In this document: positions 7,123 to 15,761 of the stretch, one piece after another
Numbering within the stretch: position 1 is the stretch's first letter
How the letters are laid out: the number at the start of each line of letters is the position of its first letter
Source: Kiloniellales bacterium
Lineage (GTDB): Bacteria > Pseudomonadota > Alphaproteobacteria > Kiloniellales > JAKSDN01
Direction of reading: 5' to 3'
DNA: 36,377 nt
Assembly (NCBI GenBank): GCA_028280455.1
Contig: JANQLT010000208.1
Span: forward strand, 1-36,377
The notes under the pieces: model-generated
The model's input: the letters and a program-made list of their open reading frames with translations, nothing else
Told to the model about the DNA's origin: nothing
Databases searched by the model: none
Translations under genes and position numbers: made by a program

Positions 7123-8706
7123 CTAGCGTCTGGCCGGGAGAATGTCGACGCGGTCCTTCGGGCCGTTTTCGCTCTTGTCGCCGAGCGCCCGAACGTCCAT
7201 CCGCGTCGACCGAACACCTTGATCGATGAGAAAAGCCCGGACCGCCAGCGCCCGCGACAGGGACAGGCGCCGCGCCCGGCTCGAATTGTTGTCCGTGCTG
7301 CTGGCGTAGGCGAGGAGCTGCACTCGTGCGTTGCCGTCGTCGATCAGCGACTTGGCGAGCTGGCGCAGGGATTCCTTGGCGGGATCGTCCAGCTCGGCGG
7401 AGCCGGCCGTGAAACCGAGCCTGATCTCGCCCTCGTCCAGGGTCGCCGGCGGCAGCGCGGCCGTCTGCGGCTCGCTCGCCGGCGCCGCGGGGGCCGCCGG
7501 GGCGGCGGGCGCGGCAGGGGCCGCGGATTCCTCGGCGGCGGGTGCCGGCTCGGGGGCCGGCGGCTGGATCAGAGGCGGCTCCGGCAGCGCCAGCGCGGCG
7601 CTCCGCGGCTCGCTCTCGGCGGGCGCGATGGCTGCCGGCGCCGGCGGCGCGGCTTCCGCCTGGGCGGCGGGCGCCTGCGGCTTGGGGGCCGGCATGGGCG
7701 GGTTGTTGAGGCTGGCGACGACCGGCTCGGGCGCCTGCTCGGGCTCCGGCGGCGCCGGCGCGGCGCTCTCGGGCTCCGGCAGGGCCGGGGCCGGCGGCGC
7801 GGCGGGCGCCTCGGCGGCCTGGCTCTCGGGCTCCGGCAGGGCCGGCGGCGGCGGCGCCGTCGGCTCGGGCAGCGCGGCGCTCTGGGTCGTCTGCGGCGCG
7901 GCCTCGCGCGGCGCTTCCGCGGCCAGCTCGGGCGGCGGGATGTTCGGCACGCTGGGCGCCGCTGCGGCCGGCTCGGCGGGCGGCGCCGGCGGCGCCTCGA
8001 TGGCCGGCGGCTCCGGGATGGCGGCCGAGGGGGCCGGCGCCGGCGGCTCGGCCATGGGCTCGGGCGCCACGGCGACCTGCGGCGGCCGCGGCAGCTCGAC
8101 CGGCTGGCTCAGCTCGGCGCTCGACGGCAGGCTCGGCACGATGACCCGGCTGGTCAGTTGCTGCGCCGGGGCGGCGGGTGCCGCCGAAGCGGCCGGGCGC
8201 GGGGCTTGGGGCGCGGCGGCCAGCGCCGGGCCCTGGACCGTGAGCCGGCTGCTCGGGAAGTTCGTCGGCGGGAACAGGAGCGTGCCCGGCCGGGTCATGA
8301 ACTGCGGCACGCCGCTCGGCGCCGCCGGTGGCGCCACGGCCTGGGGCGCGCCCTGAGGCACGCCGTAGCCGTAGGCCGGTGCCGGATAAGCCGGGGCCGG
8401 GTAGGCCGGTGCCGGATAGGCGGGGGCCGGATAGGCGGGCGCGGTCGGGTAGGCCTGGTAGGGCGAGCCGTAGCCATAGCCGTAAGGCGCGTAGCCGCTC
8501 GGGCCCAGGCTGTTGAGAAGCTGCGTGTTGACGAAAACCTGCGGCGTGCCGGAGCCGACGACGTACTGCGCCCGGGCGTCGCTCGCCGAGACGGCGAGCG
8601 CCAACGCGAACACGGGCAACAGCGCAGAGTGGACGCCTCGCGGGACCGGCCGGCGCCCGACAAGTCCGGCTGCCAACCTCTGGCCGGATCTCCTGAGTGC
8701 GCTCAT
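7123..8706 (-). CDS. Secreted Pro/Ala-rich protein with C-terminal OmpA-like domain
   Basis: 527 residues. The N-terminus has a basic start, then LLPVFALALAVSASDARA, a signal peptide likely cut before QYVVG. A Tyr/Pro/Gly-rich part follows with five APAYP-type repeats (residues about 88-112). A long low-complexity linker of Pro, Ala and Glu occupies about residues 120-420. The last 100 residues form an OmpA-type fold (IRLGFTAGSAELDDPAKESL, AYASSTDNNSSRARRLSLSRALAVRAFL), although the usual peptidoglycan-binding D...R signature is less clean than in the MotB-like neighbour. GGGAG lies upstream of the ATG. It sits in the same direction just ahead of the MotA/MotB-like pair, so it may be a periplasmic or outer-membrane partner of that motor. 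This link is inferred from position only. Confidence 0.8.
   Translation of the reverse strand: MSALRRSGQRLAAGLVGRRPVPRGVHSALLPVFALALAVSASDARAQYVVGSGTPQVFVNTQLLNSLGPSGYAPYGYGYGSPYQAYPTAPAYPAPAYPAPAYPAPAYPAPAYGYGVPQGAPQAVAPPAAPSGVPQFMTRPGTLLFPPTNFPSSRLTVQGPALAAAPQAPRPAASAAPAAPAQQLTSRVIVPSLPSSAELSQPVELPRPPQVAVAPEPMAEPPAPAPSAAIPEPPAIEAPPAPPAEPAAAAPSVPNIPPPELAAEAPREAAPQTTQSAALPEPTAPPPPALPEPESQAAEAPAAPPAPALPEPESAAPAPPEPEQAPEPVVASLNNPPMPAPKPQAPAAQAEAAPPAPAAIAPAESEPRSAALALPEPPLIQPPAPEPAPAAEESAAPAAPAAPAAPAAPASEPQTAALPPATLDEGEIRLGFTAGSAELDDPAKESLRQLAKSLIDDGNARVQLLAYASSTDNNSSRARRLSLSRALAVRAFLIDQGVRSTRMDVRALGDKSENGPKDRVDILPARR
8372..8452. repeat. Tandem 15-bp repeat within OmpA-domain gene
   Basis: About five imperfect copies of a 15-base unit (like GGTAGGCCGGTGCCG on the plus strand) encode the APAYP repeats of the secreted protein. 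Such units can change in number by slippage, so length variation between strains is plausible. Confidence 0.7.
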
Positions 8707-8822
8707 CGGACTCCCAGACGCTTCTTTGCCGGACCGGGGCCCGGCAATTGGCCGCGTAGGTTAAGCCTCAAAGCCCTTAGCGACAACAGATTTGGCATGG
8801 CTCTTGCCGTCTCCCCGGCGGC

Positions 8823-9632
8823 TCAACCGGCGATCGACTCGGCGCCGGCCAGCAGCGACAGCGCGTGCTTGTGCAGGCTGTCGTTGGCGGCCAGCAGCGA
8901 ACGGCCTTCGAGCTTGAAGGCGCTGCCGTCGATCGCGGTGACGTAACCGCCGGCCTCGCGCACCAGCAACTGGCCCGCCGCGACGTCCCAGGGCGCCAGG
9001 CCGCGCTCCCAGAAACCCTCGTAGCGGCCGGCCGCGACGTAGGCGAGATCGAGCGAGGCCGTGCCCCAGCGGCGCACGCCCGCGGTCTCGCGCATGAAGC
9101 CGACCAGCTCGGCCTGGAAGCGGTCGGGCTCGCCGGCGCCCTTGAAGGGGATGCCGGTGGCGAACAGCGCCTCGGCCAGCTCGCGCCGGCCGGAAACCCG
9201 CAACCGCCGGTCGTTCAGAAAGGCGCCGGCGCCTTTCTCGGCGAAGAACATCTCGTCCTTGATCGGGTCGTAGACCACCCCGGCGACCACCTCCTCGCCC
9301 TCGGCCAGGGCGATGGAGATCGCGAAATGCGGCAGCCCGTGCAGGAAGTTCGTGGTGCCGTCCAGCGGATCGACGATCCAGCGCCGCGCCTCCTCGCCGC
9401 GCGGCGCGACGCTGCCGGACTCCTCCATCAGGAAGCCGTAGTCGGGCCGGGCCCGCTGCAGCTCCTCGCGCAGGATCTGCTCGGCCTTGAGGTCGGCGGT
9501 GGAGACGAAGTCGGCCGGGCCCTTGCGTGAGACCTGCAGGTTGGTGACCTCGCCGAAGTCGCGCTTCAGCCGACGCGCGGCGCGGTCCGCCGAGCGGATC
9601 ATGACGTTGATCAGGGCCGAGCGCCGGGCCAT
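8823..9632 (-). CDS. suhB: Inositol monophosphatase family protein (SuhB type)
   Basis: 269 residues from the ATG at 9632. It has the metal-binding motifs of the Mg-dependent phosphatase family: LMEESG, WIVDPLDGTTNFLHGLPHFAISIAL and, near the end, LAPWDVAAGQLLVREAGG. It hydrolyses inositol-1-phosphate or a related sugar phosphate; E. coli SuhB also binds ribosomal RNA antitermination complexes. The start was chosen because MARRSALINVM is the usual beginning in alphaproteobacteria; an upstream TTG would add 15 residues with no support. It lies 61 bases after efp in the same direction, a frequent alphaproteobacterial pairing, so the two are probably cotranscribed. Confidence 0.93.
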   Translation of the reverse strand: MARRSALINVMIRSADRAARRLKRDFGEVTNLQVSRKGPADFVSTADLKAEQILREELQRARPDYGFLMEESGSVAPRGEEARRWIVDPLDGTTNFLHGLPHFAISIALAEGEEVVAGVVYDPIKDEMFFAEKGAGAFLNDRRLRVSGRRELAEALFATGIPFKGAGEPDRFQAELVGFMRETAGVRRWGTASLDLAYVAAGRYEGFWERGLAPWDVAAGQLLVREAGGYVTAIDGSAFKLEGRSLLAANDSLHKHALSLLAGAESIAG

Positions 9633-9693
9633 GCCTAGGCGATCCGTCGTCTTGCGTGAGGGCGCCGGGAGGCGCAAGGCGCGGTAATCGCCG

Positions 9694-10260
9694 TCAGTCC
9701 TTCGCGCGCTCGACGTAACTGCCGTCGGCGGTGCTGACCACGATGCGCGTGCCCATCTCGATATGCGGCGGCACCATGACCCGGACGCCGTTCTCGAGCA
9801 GCGCCGGCTTGTAGGACGACGCCGCGGTCTGGCCCTTGACCACCGGGTCGGCCTCGGTGACCTCCATCACCACGCTCTCCGGCAGCTCGATCGAGATCGG
9901 GCTGCCCTCGTAGCTCTCGATGGTGACGGCCATGCCCTCCTGCAGGAAGGGCAGGGGCTCGCCGACCAGGTCCGAGGCGACGCTGACCTGCTCGTAGGTC
10001 TCGTTGTCCATGAAGGTCAGCATGTCGCCGTCGGCGAAGAGGTACTGATAGGGCTTCTGGTCGAGGCGCACCCGCTCGACGGTCTCGCTGGAGCGGAAGC
10101 GCTCGTTGAGCTTGGTCGCGTCGCGGATGTCGCGCAGCTCGACCTGCAGGTAGGCGCCGCCCTTGCCGGGCTGGGTGTGCTGAATCTTTACCGCGCGCCA
10201 GAGGCGCTCCTTGTGCTCGATCACCATGCCGGGCCGGATGGCGTTGCCGTTGATCTTCAT
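9694..10260 (-). CDS. efp: Elongation factor P
   Basis: 188 residues beginning [23 protein letters not shown] binds the ribosome and relieves stalling at polyproline stretches. The tip loop TQPGKGGAY carries Lys33 at the site that is lysylated by EpmA-type enzymes, so this is a lysine-type EF-P, though no modification gene is in view. The central and C-terminal beta-barrels end with [20 protein letters not shown]. The frame extends upstream to 10314 but the family start is the ATG at 10260. The factor is relevant to its own neighbourhood, since the OmpA-domain gene at 7123 and tolA encode very proline-rich proteins. Confidence 0.97.
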   Translation of the reverse strand: MKINGNAIRPGMVIEHKERLWRAVKIQHTQPGKGGAYLQVELRDIRDATKLNERFRSSETVERVRLDQKPYQYLFADGDMLTFMDNETYEQVSVASDLVGEPLPFLQEGMAVTIESYEGSPISIELPESVVMEVTEADPVVKGQTAASSYKPALLENGVRVMVPPHIEMGTRIVVSTADGSYVERAKD

Positions 10261-10320
10261 ATCGAAATCGCTGTCTTTGCGGGGGGTAGGATTGGGCGCG
10301 GAAGCTAACAGCAAGCCCGG

Positions 10321-10773
10321 CTACAGGCAATCGTCCCGGCGCGCGGAAAGCCACGCGAGACAGGCCGCCTCGGGGTCGGGCGCGGCGGCCAGATCGAGGG
10401 CCGGCGGGCGCCGGCTCAGGAGCGTCGCGCCCTGCTCGGCGGCCATGGCCGCGACCGCCTCGGCGGCCCGCCCGCGACCGGCGTAGCGGATCCGCGTGAA
10501 GCCCAGGCGCAGCGCCGCGGCGACGCTGCCCGGGCCGTCGCCGCAGTCGAGGATCGCCGTCACCTCGGCGTCGGGATGGCCGGCGCGGGCCTGGGCGACC
10601 AGCGCGGCGAACCAGCGCGGACCGACGCCAGCCGCGGCGTTCTCGGCGGAGAGCAAGGTGACGGGGCGGCCGAGGGCGGCGGCCGCGGCGAGCGCGGCCT
10701 CGGCTTCGGCCAGGCTGCGCACGACCACAGCCGGTCCGTCCGGGGCCCGGCCGGTCATGGCCGGGCCTGTCAT
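10321..10773 (-). CDS. Conserved hypothetical protein (gap-efp interval)
   Basis: A 150-residue, Ala-rich protein with alternating helices and strands: PVTLLSAENAAAGVGPRWFAALV, AILDCGDGPGSVAAALRLGFTRIRYAGRG, then AAEQGATLL. The motif L-D-C-G-D-G-P-G followed by a G-F-T turn recalls small alphaproteobacterial proteins often found between glycolytic genes and efp or thiE, but I cannot assign a function. It starts 19 bases after gap in the same direction and ends 60 bases before efp. Its start is uncertain because ATGs occur at 10773 and 10758 and no clear ribosome site precedes either. Codon bias is like its neighbours, which supports it being a real gene. Confidence 0.65.
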   Translation of the reverse strand: MTGPAMTGRAPDGPAVVVRSLAEAEAALAAAAALGRPVTLLSAENAAAGVGPRWFAALVAQARAGHPDAEVTAILDCGDGPGSVAAALRLGFTRIRYAGRGRAAEAVAAMAAEQGATLLSRRPPALDLAAAPDPEAACLAWLSARRDDCL

Positions 10774-10792
10774 GGTTGGACGGGGCCCGGCC

Positions 10793-11800
10793 TCAGCCGA
10801 GCTTGGCCATCGCGACGGCGGTGTCGCTCATCCGGCAGGAGAAGCCCCATTCGTTGTCGTACCAGGAGAGCACGCGCACGAGGCGGTCGTCGACCACCTG
10901 GGTCTCGAGCAGGTCGAGGGTCGAGCTGGCCGGGGAGTGGTTGAAGTCGACCGAGACCAGCGGCTCGTCGGAGACCGCCAGCACGCCCTTGAGGCGCCCC
11001 TTGGCGGCCTTGGTCATGGCCTCGTTGATCGCCTCGACGCTGGTCTTCTTGTCGGACTCGATGGTCAGGTCGACCAGGCTGACGTTGGGCGTCGGCACGC
11101 GGATCGCCGTGCCGTCGAGCTTGCCGGCCAGCTCCGGCAGCACCAGGCCGACGGCGCGCGCCGCGCCGGTCGAGGTCGGGATCATCGACACCGAGGCCGA
11201 GCGGGCCCGCCGCGGGTCCTTGTGCAGGGTGTCGACCGTGCGCTGGTCGCCGGTGAAGGCGTGGATGGTGGTCATGAAGCCGTGCTTGATGCCGACCGTG
11301 TCGTTGAGCACCTGGGCCACCGGTGCCAGGCAGTTGGTCGTGCAGGAGGCGTTGGAGACGACCTTGTGGCTCTTGCGCAGCTTCTTGTCGTTGACGCCGT
11401 AGACGACGGTCACGTCGGCGTCCTTGCAGGGCGCGGAGACCAGGACCTTCTTCGCACCGGCGGTCAGGTGCTGGGCGGCGGCTTCCTTGTTGGCGAAGAG
11501 GCCGGTGCACTCGAGCACGACGTCGATGCCGAGGTCGGCCCAGGGCAGCTTGCTCGGGTCGCGCTCGGCGAGCACCTGGATCTTCTTGCCGTCGACCTTT
11601 ATCGCGCCCTTCATCGCCTGGACCTTGCCCGGGAAGGGGCCGTGCACGGAGTCGTGCTTGAGCAGGCGGGCATTGGCCTCGGCCGTGCCGAGATCGTTCA
11701 GGGCGACGAACTCGATGTCCCGGCGCTTGCTCTCCAAAGCGGCCCTGAGAACCAGTCGTCCGATTCGGCCGAAGCCGTTGATCGCCGCGCGCACGGCCAT
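10793..11800 (-). CDS. gap: Type I glyceraldehyde-3-phosphate dehydrogenase
   Basis: 335 residues. The NAD-binding start AINGFGRIGRLVLRA, the catalytic SNASCTTNCLAP with Cys153, and the C-terminal SWYDNEWGFSCRM are all present. It interconverts glyceraldehyde-3-phosphate and 1,3-bisphosphoglycerate in glycolysis and gluconeogenesis. The second residue of the cofactor-specific loop (ALNDLG) has Asn-Asp, as in NAD-preferring enzymes. I chose the ATG at 11800 because AGGAGGTG ends 3 bases before it; a GTG two codons upstream would overlap that site. It is third in a run tkt-fba-gap on the minus strand. The phosphoglycerate kinase gene that usually accompanies gap is missing here. Confidence 0.97.
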   Translation of the reverse strand: MAVRAAINGFGRIGRLVLRAALESKRRDIEFVALNDLGTAEANARLLKHDSVHGPFPGKVQAMKGAIKVDGKKIQVLAERDPSKLPWADLGIDVVLECTGLFANKEAAAQHLTAGAKKVLVSAPCKDADVTVVYGVNDKKLRKSHKVVSNASCTTNCLAPVAQVLNDTVGIKHGFMTTIHAFTGDQRTVDTLHKDPRRARSASVSMIPTSTGAARAVGLVLPELAGKLDGTAIRVPTPNVSLVDLTIESDKKTSVEAINEAMTKAAKGRLKGVLAVSDEPLVSVDFNHSPASSTLDLLETQVVDDRLVRVLSWYDNEWGFSCRMSDTAVAMAKLG

Positions 11801-11850
11801 GGTCACCTCCTAGTGGTCAGTCCTGTGATATGGGCGAGACGCTCGACGGC

Positions 11851-12855
11851 TCAAGCCGCATAGCGGCCGAGCGCGGCCTCGCCGTTGGCTTTGGCCCGGT
11901 CGAGATAGGCTTGCTGCGCCGCGCCGACGTTCTCGGTCTTGCCGGCCCAGGCCTTGAGCGGCGCGGCCTGCAGGGCCCGGCCGTAGGAGAAGCTCAGCTT
12001 CCAGGGCAGGCTCTCGCCCAGCTTGTTCATGGCGTTGAGGTGCTCGGTCGCCTGCTCGTCGCTCTGGCCGCCCGACAGGAAGACGATGCCGGGCACGGCC
12101 GCGGGCACGGCGCGCTTGAGGCAGCGCACGGTGCGCTCGGCGACCTCCTGGACGCTCGCCTGCTCGGCGCAGTCCTTGCCGGACAGCACCATGTTCGGCT
12201 TCAGCAAGGTGCCCTCGAGCTCGACGTCCTGGATCGCCAGCTCGGCATAGACGCCGCGCAGCACCTCCTCGGTGACCATGTCGCAGATGTCGATGTCGTG
12301 CTCGCCGTCCATCAGCACCTCGGGCTCGACGATCGGCACCAGGCCGGCGTCCTGGGCGAGGGCGGCGTAGCGCGCCAGGGCGTGGGCGTTGGCCGAGAGG
12401 CAGGCCGCGGTCGGGATCTCCTCGTCGATGCGGTAGACCGCGCGCCACTTGGTGAAGCGGGCGCCGAGGCCGGCGTAGTCCTCGAGCCGGGCGCGCAGGC
12501 CGTCGAGGCCCTCGGTCACGGTCTCGTCGGGGTGGCCGGCCAGCGGCTTGGCGCCGCCGTCGACCTTGATGCCGGGGATGATGCCCCGCGACTCGAGCAG
12601 CTCGACCAGGGAGGTGCCGTCGGCGGCCTTCTGCCGGATGGTCTCGTCGAACAGGATCACGCCGCTGATGTACTTCTCGGCCTCCGGCGCCCGGAACAGC
12701 ATCTCGCGGTAGGACCGCCGGTTGTCCTCGGTCGATTCGATGCCGAGGGGGTCGAAGCGCTTCTTGATGGTCGGGAAGGATTCGTCGGCGGCCAGGATCC
12801 CCTTGCCGTCGGCGACGATGGCCTTCGCGGTTTCGGCCAAGCTCGCTGCCGTCAT
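11851..12855 (-). CDS. fba: Class I fructose-bisphosphate aldolase
   Basis: 334 residues. It is the Schiff-base class: GILAADESFPTIKKRF at the N-terminus, TKWRAVYRI (K136 region), VEPEVLMDGEHDI and LEGTLLKPNMVLSGK, where K219 is the expected Schiff-base lysine. GIVFLSGGQSDEQA near the C-terminus binds phosphate. It cleaves fructose-1,6-bisphosphate to two triose phosphates and works in both directions. GGAGGTGAG lies just before the ATG. It is 50 bases ahead of gap and 60 bases after tkt, consistent with one operon. Confidence 0.97.
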   Translation of the reverse strand: MTAASLAETAKAIVADGKGILAADESFPTIKKRFDPLGIESTEDNRRSYREMLFRAPEAEKYISGVILFDETIRQKAADGTSLVELLESRGIIPGIKVDGGAKPLAGHPDETVTEGLDGLRARLEDYAGLGARFTKWRAVYRIDEEIPTAACLSANAHALARYAALAQDAGLVPIVEPEVLMDGEHDIDICDMVTEEVLRGVYAELAIQDVELEGTLLKPNMVLSGKDCAEQASVQEVAERTVRCLKRAVPAAVPGIVFLSGGQSDEQATEHLNAMNKLGESLPWKLSFSYGRALQAAPLKAWAGKTENVGAAQQAYLDRAKANGEAALGRYAA

Positions 12856-12915
12856 CGCTCACCTCCGCTGCTGTCGCCCGGCGGCCCGGCCGCGCGGGAC
12901 GTCGTTGTCTGCTGT

Positions 12916-14931
12916 CTAAAGCCGCGCCTTGACCGTCTCGACGACGGCCTCGGCGGTGATACCGAAATGCTCGTAGAGGGCGCCGCCGGGGGCCGAGGCG
13001 CCGAAACCGGGGATGCCGACCGTGCCGCCGTCGAGGCCGACCCAGCGCTCCCAGCCGAAGGGCACCGCCGCCTCGACGGCGACGTGCAGCACGCCGGGGC
13101 CGAGCACCTCGTCGCGGTAGTGCGGCGGCTGCTCGAGGAACAGCTCCCAGCAGGGCATCGAGACCACCGCGGTGGCGATGCCCTCGGCCTCCAGCCGCTC
13201 GCGGGCGCCCAGCGCGACCTCGATCTCGGAGCCCGAGGCGATCAGGGTAACCTGCCGCTTGCTGCTCGCCGGCATCAGGATGTAGGCGCCGTGGGCGCAG
13301 TGGTTGTCGCCGTCGACGCCGCGCACCGTCGGCACGCCCTGGCGGGTCAGGGCGAGCACCGAGGGCCGGCTCTCCTGGCTGATCGCCAGCTCCCAGCACT
13401 CCGCTGTCTCGATGGCGTCGGCCGGGCGGAACACCAGCAGGTTCGGCATGGCGCGCAGCGAGGCGATGTGCTCGACCGGCTGGTGGGTCGGGCCGTCCTC
13501 GCCGAGGCCGATGGAGTCGTGGGTCATGACGTAGACCACGCGCTGGCCCATCAGCGCCGACAGCCGGATCGCCGGCCGGCAGTAGTCGGTGAAGGTCAGG
13601 AAGGTGCCGCCGTAGGGCACGAAGCCGCCGTGCAGGGCCAGGCCGTTCATGGCCGCGCCCATGGCGTGCTCGCGCACGCCGTAGTGGATGTAGTTGCCGG
13701 CGAAGTCGTCGGCCGTGACCGGGCTGTGCTGGCCGGTCTTGGTGCCGTTCGAGCCGGTCAGGTCGGCCGAGCCGCCGAGCAGGCCGGGCAGCGCCGGGAT
13801 CAGCGCCTCCAGGACCTTCTGCGAGGAGACCCGGGTGGCCAGCTTGGGCCGCTCCTCGGCGAAGAGCCGCTTGAGCGCCTCCAGCGGCTCCTTGTAGGCG
13901 ACCGGCAGGCTGCCCTCGACGCGGTCCAGGAAGCCCTGGCGCTCGGCCTCGTCGCGCGCCGCCAGGCGGCGGTCCCAGGCCGCCGAGTCGCCGGCGCCGC
14001 GGGTGCCGGCCTCGCGCCAGGCGCGCAGGATGTCCTCGGGGATGACGAAGGGCTCCTCGGCCCAGCCGAGCTTCTCGCGGGCGCCGGCGATCTCCGCGTC
14101 GCCGAGGGGCGCGCCGTGGGCGCCGGCGGTGCCGGCCTTGGTCGGCGCGCCGAAGCCGATCACCGTCTTGCAGGCGATCATCGAGGGCCGCGGGTCGGCT
14201 GCCGCCGCCGCCAGGGCGGCCGCGACGGCCTCCGGATCGTGGCCGTCGACCGACTGTACGTGCCAGCCGCTGGCAGCGAAGCGCTGGCCCTGGTCGTCCG
14301 CCACGGCCAGCGAGGTCGGCCCGTCGATCGAGATGTCGTTGTCGTCGAACAGCACGGTCAGCTTGCCGAGCTGCAGGTGGCCGGCGAGCGAGACGGCCTC
14401 GTGGCTGATGCCCTCCATCAGGCAGCCGTCGCCGACGATCGCGTACGTACGGTGGTCGACCAGGTCGTCGCCGTACTGGGCGTTCAGCAGGCGCTCGCCG
14501 AGCGCCATGCCGACGGCGTTGGCCAGGCCCTGGCCGAGCGGCCCGGTGGTGGTCTCGACGCCGGGCGTGTGGCCGACCTCCGGGTGCCCGGGCGTGCGGC
14601 TGCCGAGCTGGCGGAAGGCCTTGATCTCCTCCAGCGTCATCTCCGGATAGCCGGTCAGATAGAGCAGCGCGTAGAGCAGCATCGAGCCGTGCCCGGCGGA
14701 CAGCACCAGGCGGTCGCGGTCCGGCCAAGCGGGCCGCGCCGGGTCGAATTTCAGGAAGCGCGTCGCCAGCACGGTGGTCACGTCGGCCATGCCCATGGGC
14801 ATGCCCGGATGGCCCGAGTTGGCTTTCTGCACCGCATCCATGGACAGGGCGCGAATCGCGTTGGCCATGTCCTTATGCTTCACGTCGAGCGCCTCCGTCG
14901 GCACCGCAACCGTGGAGTAGGCGGTATCCAT
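12916..14931 (-). CDS. tkt: Transketolase
   Basis: 671 residues from the ATG at 14931. It shows the thiamine diphosphate motif (IVGDGCLMEGISHEAVSLAG ... LFDDN), the N-terminal ANSGHPGMPMGMADV and the central YGVREHAMGAAMNG, with the pyrimidine-domain GLGEDGPTHQPVEH. It moves two-carbon units in the pentose phosphate and, where present, Calvin pathways. The start is open: the ATG at 14931 has no good ribosome site, while a GTG at 14883 would give MKHKDMANAIRAL, the more usual family start, with GAGG 8 bases upstream. The gene is first in the tkt-fba-gap run. The 289-base gap to the divergent DUF4164 gene must hold promoters both ways, but I see none that match consensus well. Confidence 0.96.
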   Translation of the reverse strand: MDTAYSTVAVPTEALDVKHKDMANAIRALSMDAVQKANSGHPGMPMGMADVTTVLATRFLKFDPARPAWPDRDRLVLSAGHGSMLLYALLYLTGYPEMTLEEIKAFRQLGSRTPGHPEVGHTPGVETTTGPLGQGLANAVGMALGERLLNAQYGDDLVDHRTYAIVGDGCLMEGISHEAVSLAGHLQLGKLTVLFDDNDISIDGPTSLAVADDQGQRFAASGWHVQSVDGHDPEAVAAALAAAAADPRPSMIACKTVIGFGAPTKAGTAGAHGAPLGDAEIAGAREKLGWAEEPFVIPEDILRAWREAGTRGAGDSAAWDRRLAARDEAERQGFLDRVEGSLPVAYKEPLEALKRLFAEERPKLATRVSSQKVLEALIPALPGLLGGSADLTGSNGTKTGQHSPVTADDFAGNYIHYGVREHAMGAAMNGLALHGGFVPYGGTFLTFTDYCRPAIRLSALMGQRVVYVMTHDSIGLGEDGPTHQPVEHIASLRAMPNLLVFRPADAIETAECWELAISQESRPSVLALTRQGVPTVRGVDGDNHCAHGAYILMPASSKRQVTLIASGSEIEVALGARERLEAEGIATAVVSMPCWELFLEQPPHYRDEVLGPGVLHVAVEAAVPFGWERWVGLDGGTVGIPGFGASAPGGALYEHFGITAEAVVETVKARL

Positions 14932-15220
14932 TCTGTCTGTGCTTGTCCGTTCAAACCCGGCCCGCAAGGCTCGAAAACCTTGGGCCTTCGTTAGCAACCC
15001 CTGCGGCCCGGAACATGCCGACCGGGGCCGGGAGCGTCAACCTGGATATCCCGCCGCAGCGCGGACTTCGGGCCTTTTGCGGCCTTGCGGCCGGGGCCGG
15101 CGGCGCGCGGCCCGGTCACGGCGTCCGGGTTGTGCAGTTGACCGCGCCTCCCGTGCCTGCCAATTTTGCGCGTTGATTCACGGGATTGCGCTGCGTTCCT
15201 TCGGTGGTGCTTGGAGACCG

Positions 15221-15451
15221 ATGTCCCGCTTCGAGGAGGCCAACCAGCGACTCTTGGACGCGCTCGACCGGCTCGAGCGCGCCGCGGAGCGGCGGCCGTC
15301 GAACGGGGCCGGCGACGAGGTGAGCGCGCTGCGCGAGGCCCTGGACAACAGCCGGCGGGCCAACGCGGCCCTGCGCGGCTCGCGCGACGTTCTGGCGATC
15401 CGCCTGGATTCGGCCATCGACCGCCTGAAGACCGTATTGGGAGAAGAGTGA
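15221..15451 (+). CDS. DUF4164-type small coiled-coil protein
   Basis: A 76-residue acidic, helical protein: MSRFEEANQRLLDALDRLE, then a loop and ALREALDNSRRANAAL. Proteins of this size and composition directly before zapA in alphaproteobacteria are classed as DUF4164; I assign it from that context and the heptad pattern. GGAG sits 5 bases before the ATG. The stop codon is one base from the zapA GTG, so translation is coupled, and a helper role in division or Z-ring regulation is a reasonable guess only. Confidence 0.75.
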   Translation: MSRFEEANQRLLDALDRLERAAERRPSNGAGDEVSALREALDNSRRANAALRGSRDVLAIRLDSAIDRLKTVLGEE

Positions 15452-15452
15452 C

Positions 15453-15761
15453 GTGGCCCAGGTGCCCCTGACGATCAACGGCCGCAGCTACCGGGTCGCC
15501 TGCGACGACGGCCAGGAAGAGCGGGTCCACGAGCTGGCCCGGGTGGTCGACGACACGGTGCAGGAGCTGGTCGGCCGGGTCGGCCAGGTCGGCGAGATGC
15601 AGCTCCTGGTGATGGCGGCGATCCTGCTGGCCGACGAGGTCGAGGAGGCCCGCGCCGCCGGCGTCGGCGGGGCCGACGAGGCGGAAGATGCCACGGTGGT
15701 CGTGCTGGAAGCCTGCGCCAGCCGGCTCGAAGCCATTGCCGAGCGGCTCGAGCAGGCTTAA
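15453..15761 (+). CDS. zapA: Cell division protein ZapA
   Basis: 102 residues starting with GTG. The N-terminal beta part MAQVPLTINGRSYRVACDDGQEERVHELA and the following VVDDTVQELVGRVGQVGEMQLLVMAAILLADEV match the ZapA dimer fold and helix that cross-links FtsZ protofilaments at the Z-ring. The C-terminal coiled coil follows. It is coupled to the DUF4164 gene and is followed by 6S RNA and 5-formyl-THF cyclo-ligase, the order conserved in many proteobacteria. Confidence 0.95.
   Translation: MAQVPLTINGRSYRVACDDGQEERVHELARVVDDTVQELVGRVGQVGEMQLLVMAAILLADEVEEARAAGVGGADEAEDATVVVLEACASRLEAIAERLEQA

Noticed and set aside
4567-8946. A 1459-residue plus-strand open frame
   Set aside because: It is antisense to the MotA/MotB/OmpA genes, and its Gly/Arg/Leu-rich composition is what GC-rich antisense DNA gives. 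The minus-strand products have clear domains.
15138-15167. Promoter TTGACC/AATTTT for the DUF4164-zapA genes
   Set aside because: The -35 box is good, but the -10 match is poor at 17-18 bases, so it is not listed as a feature.
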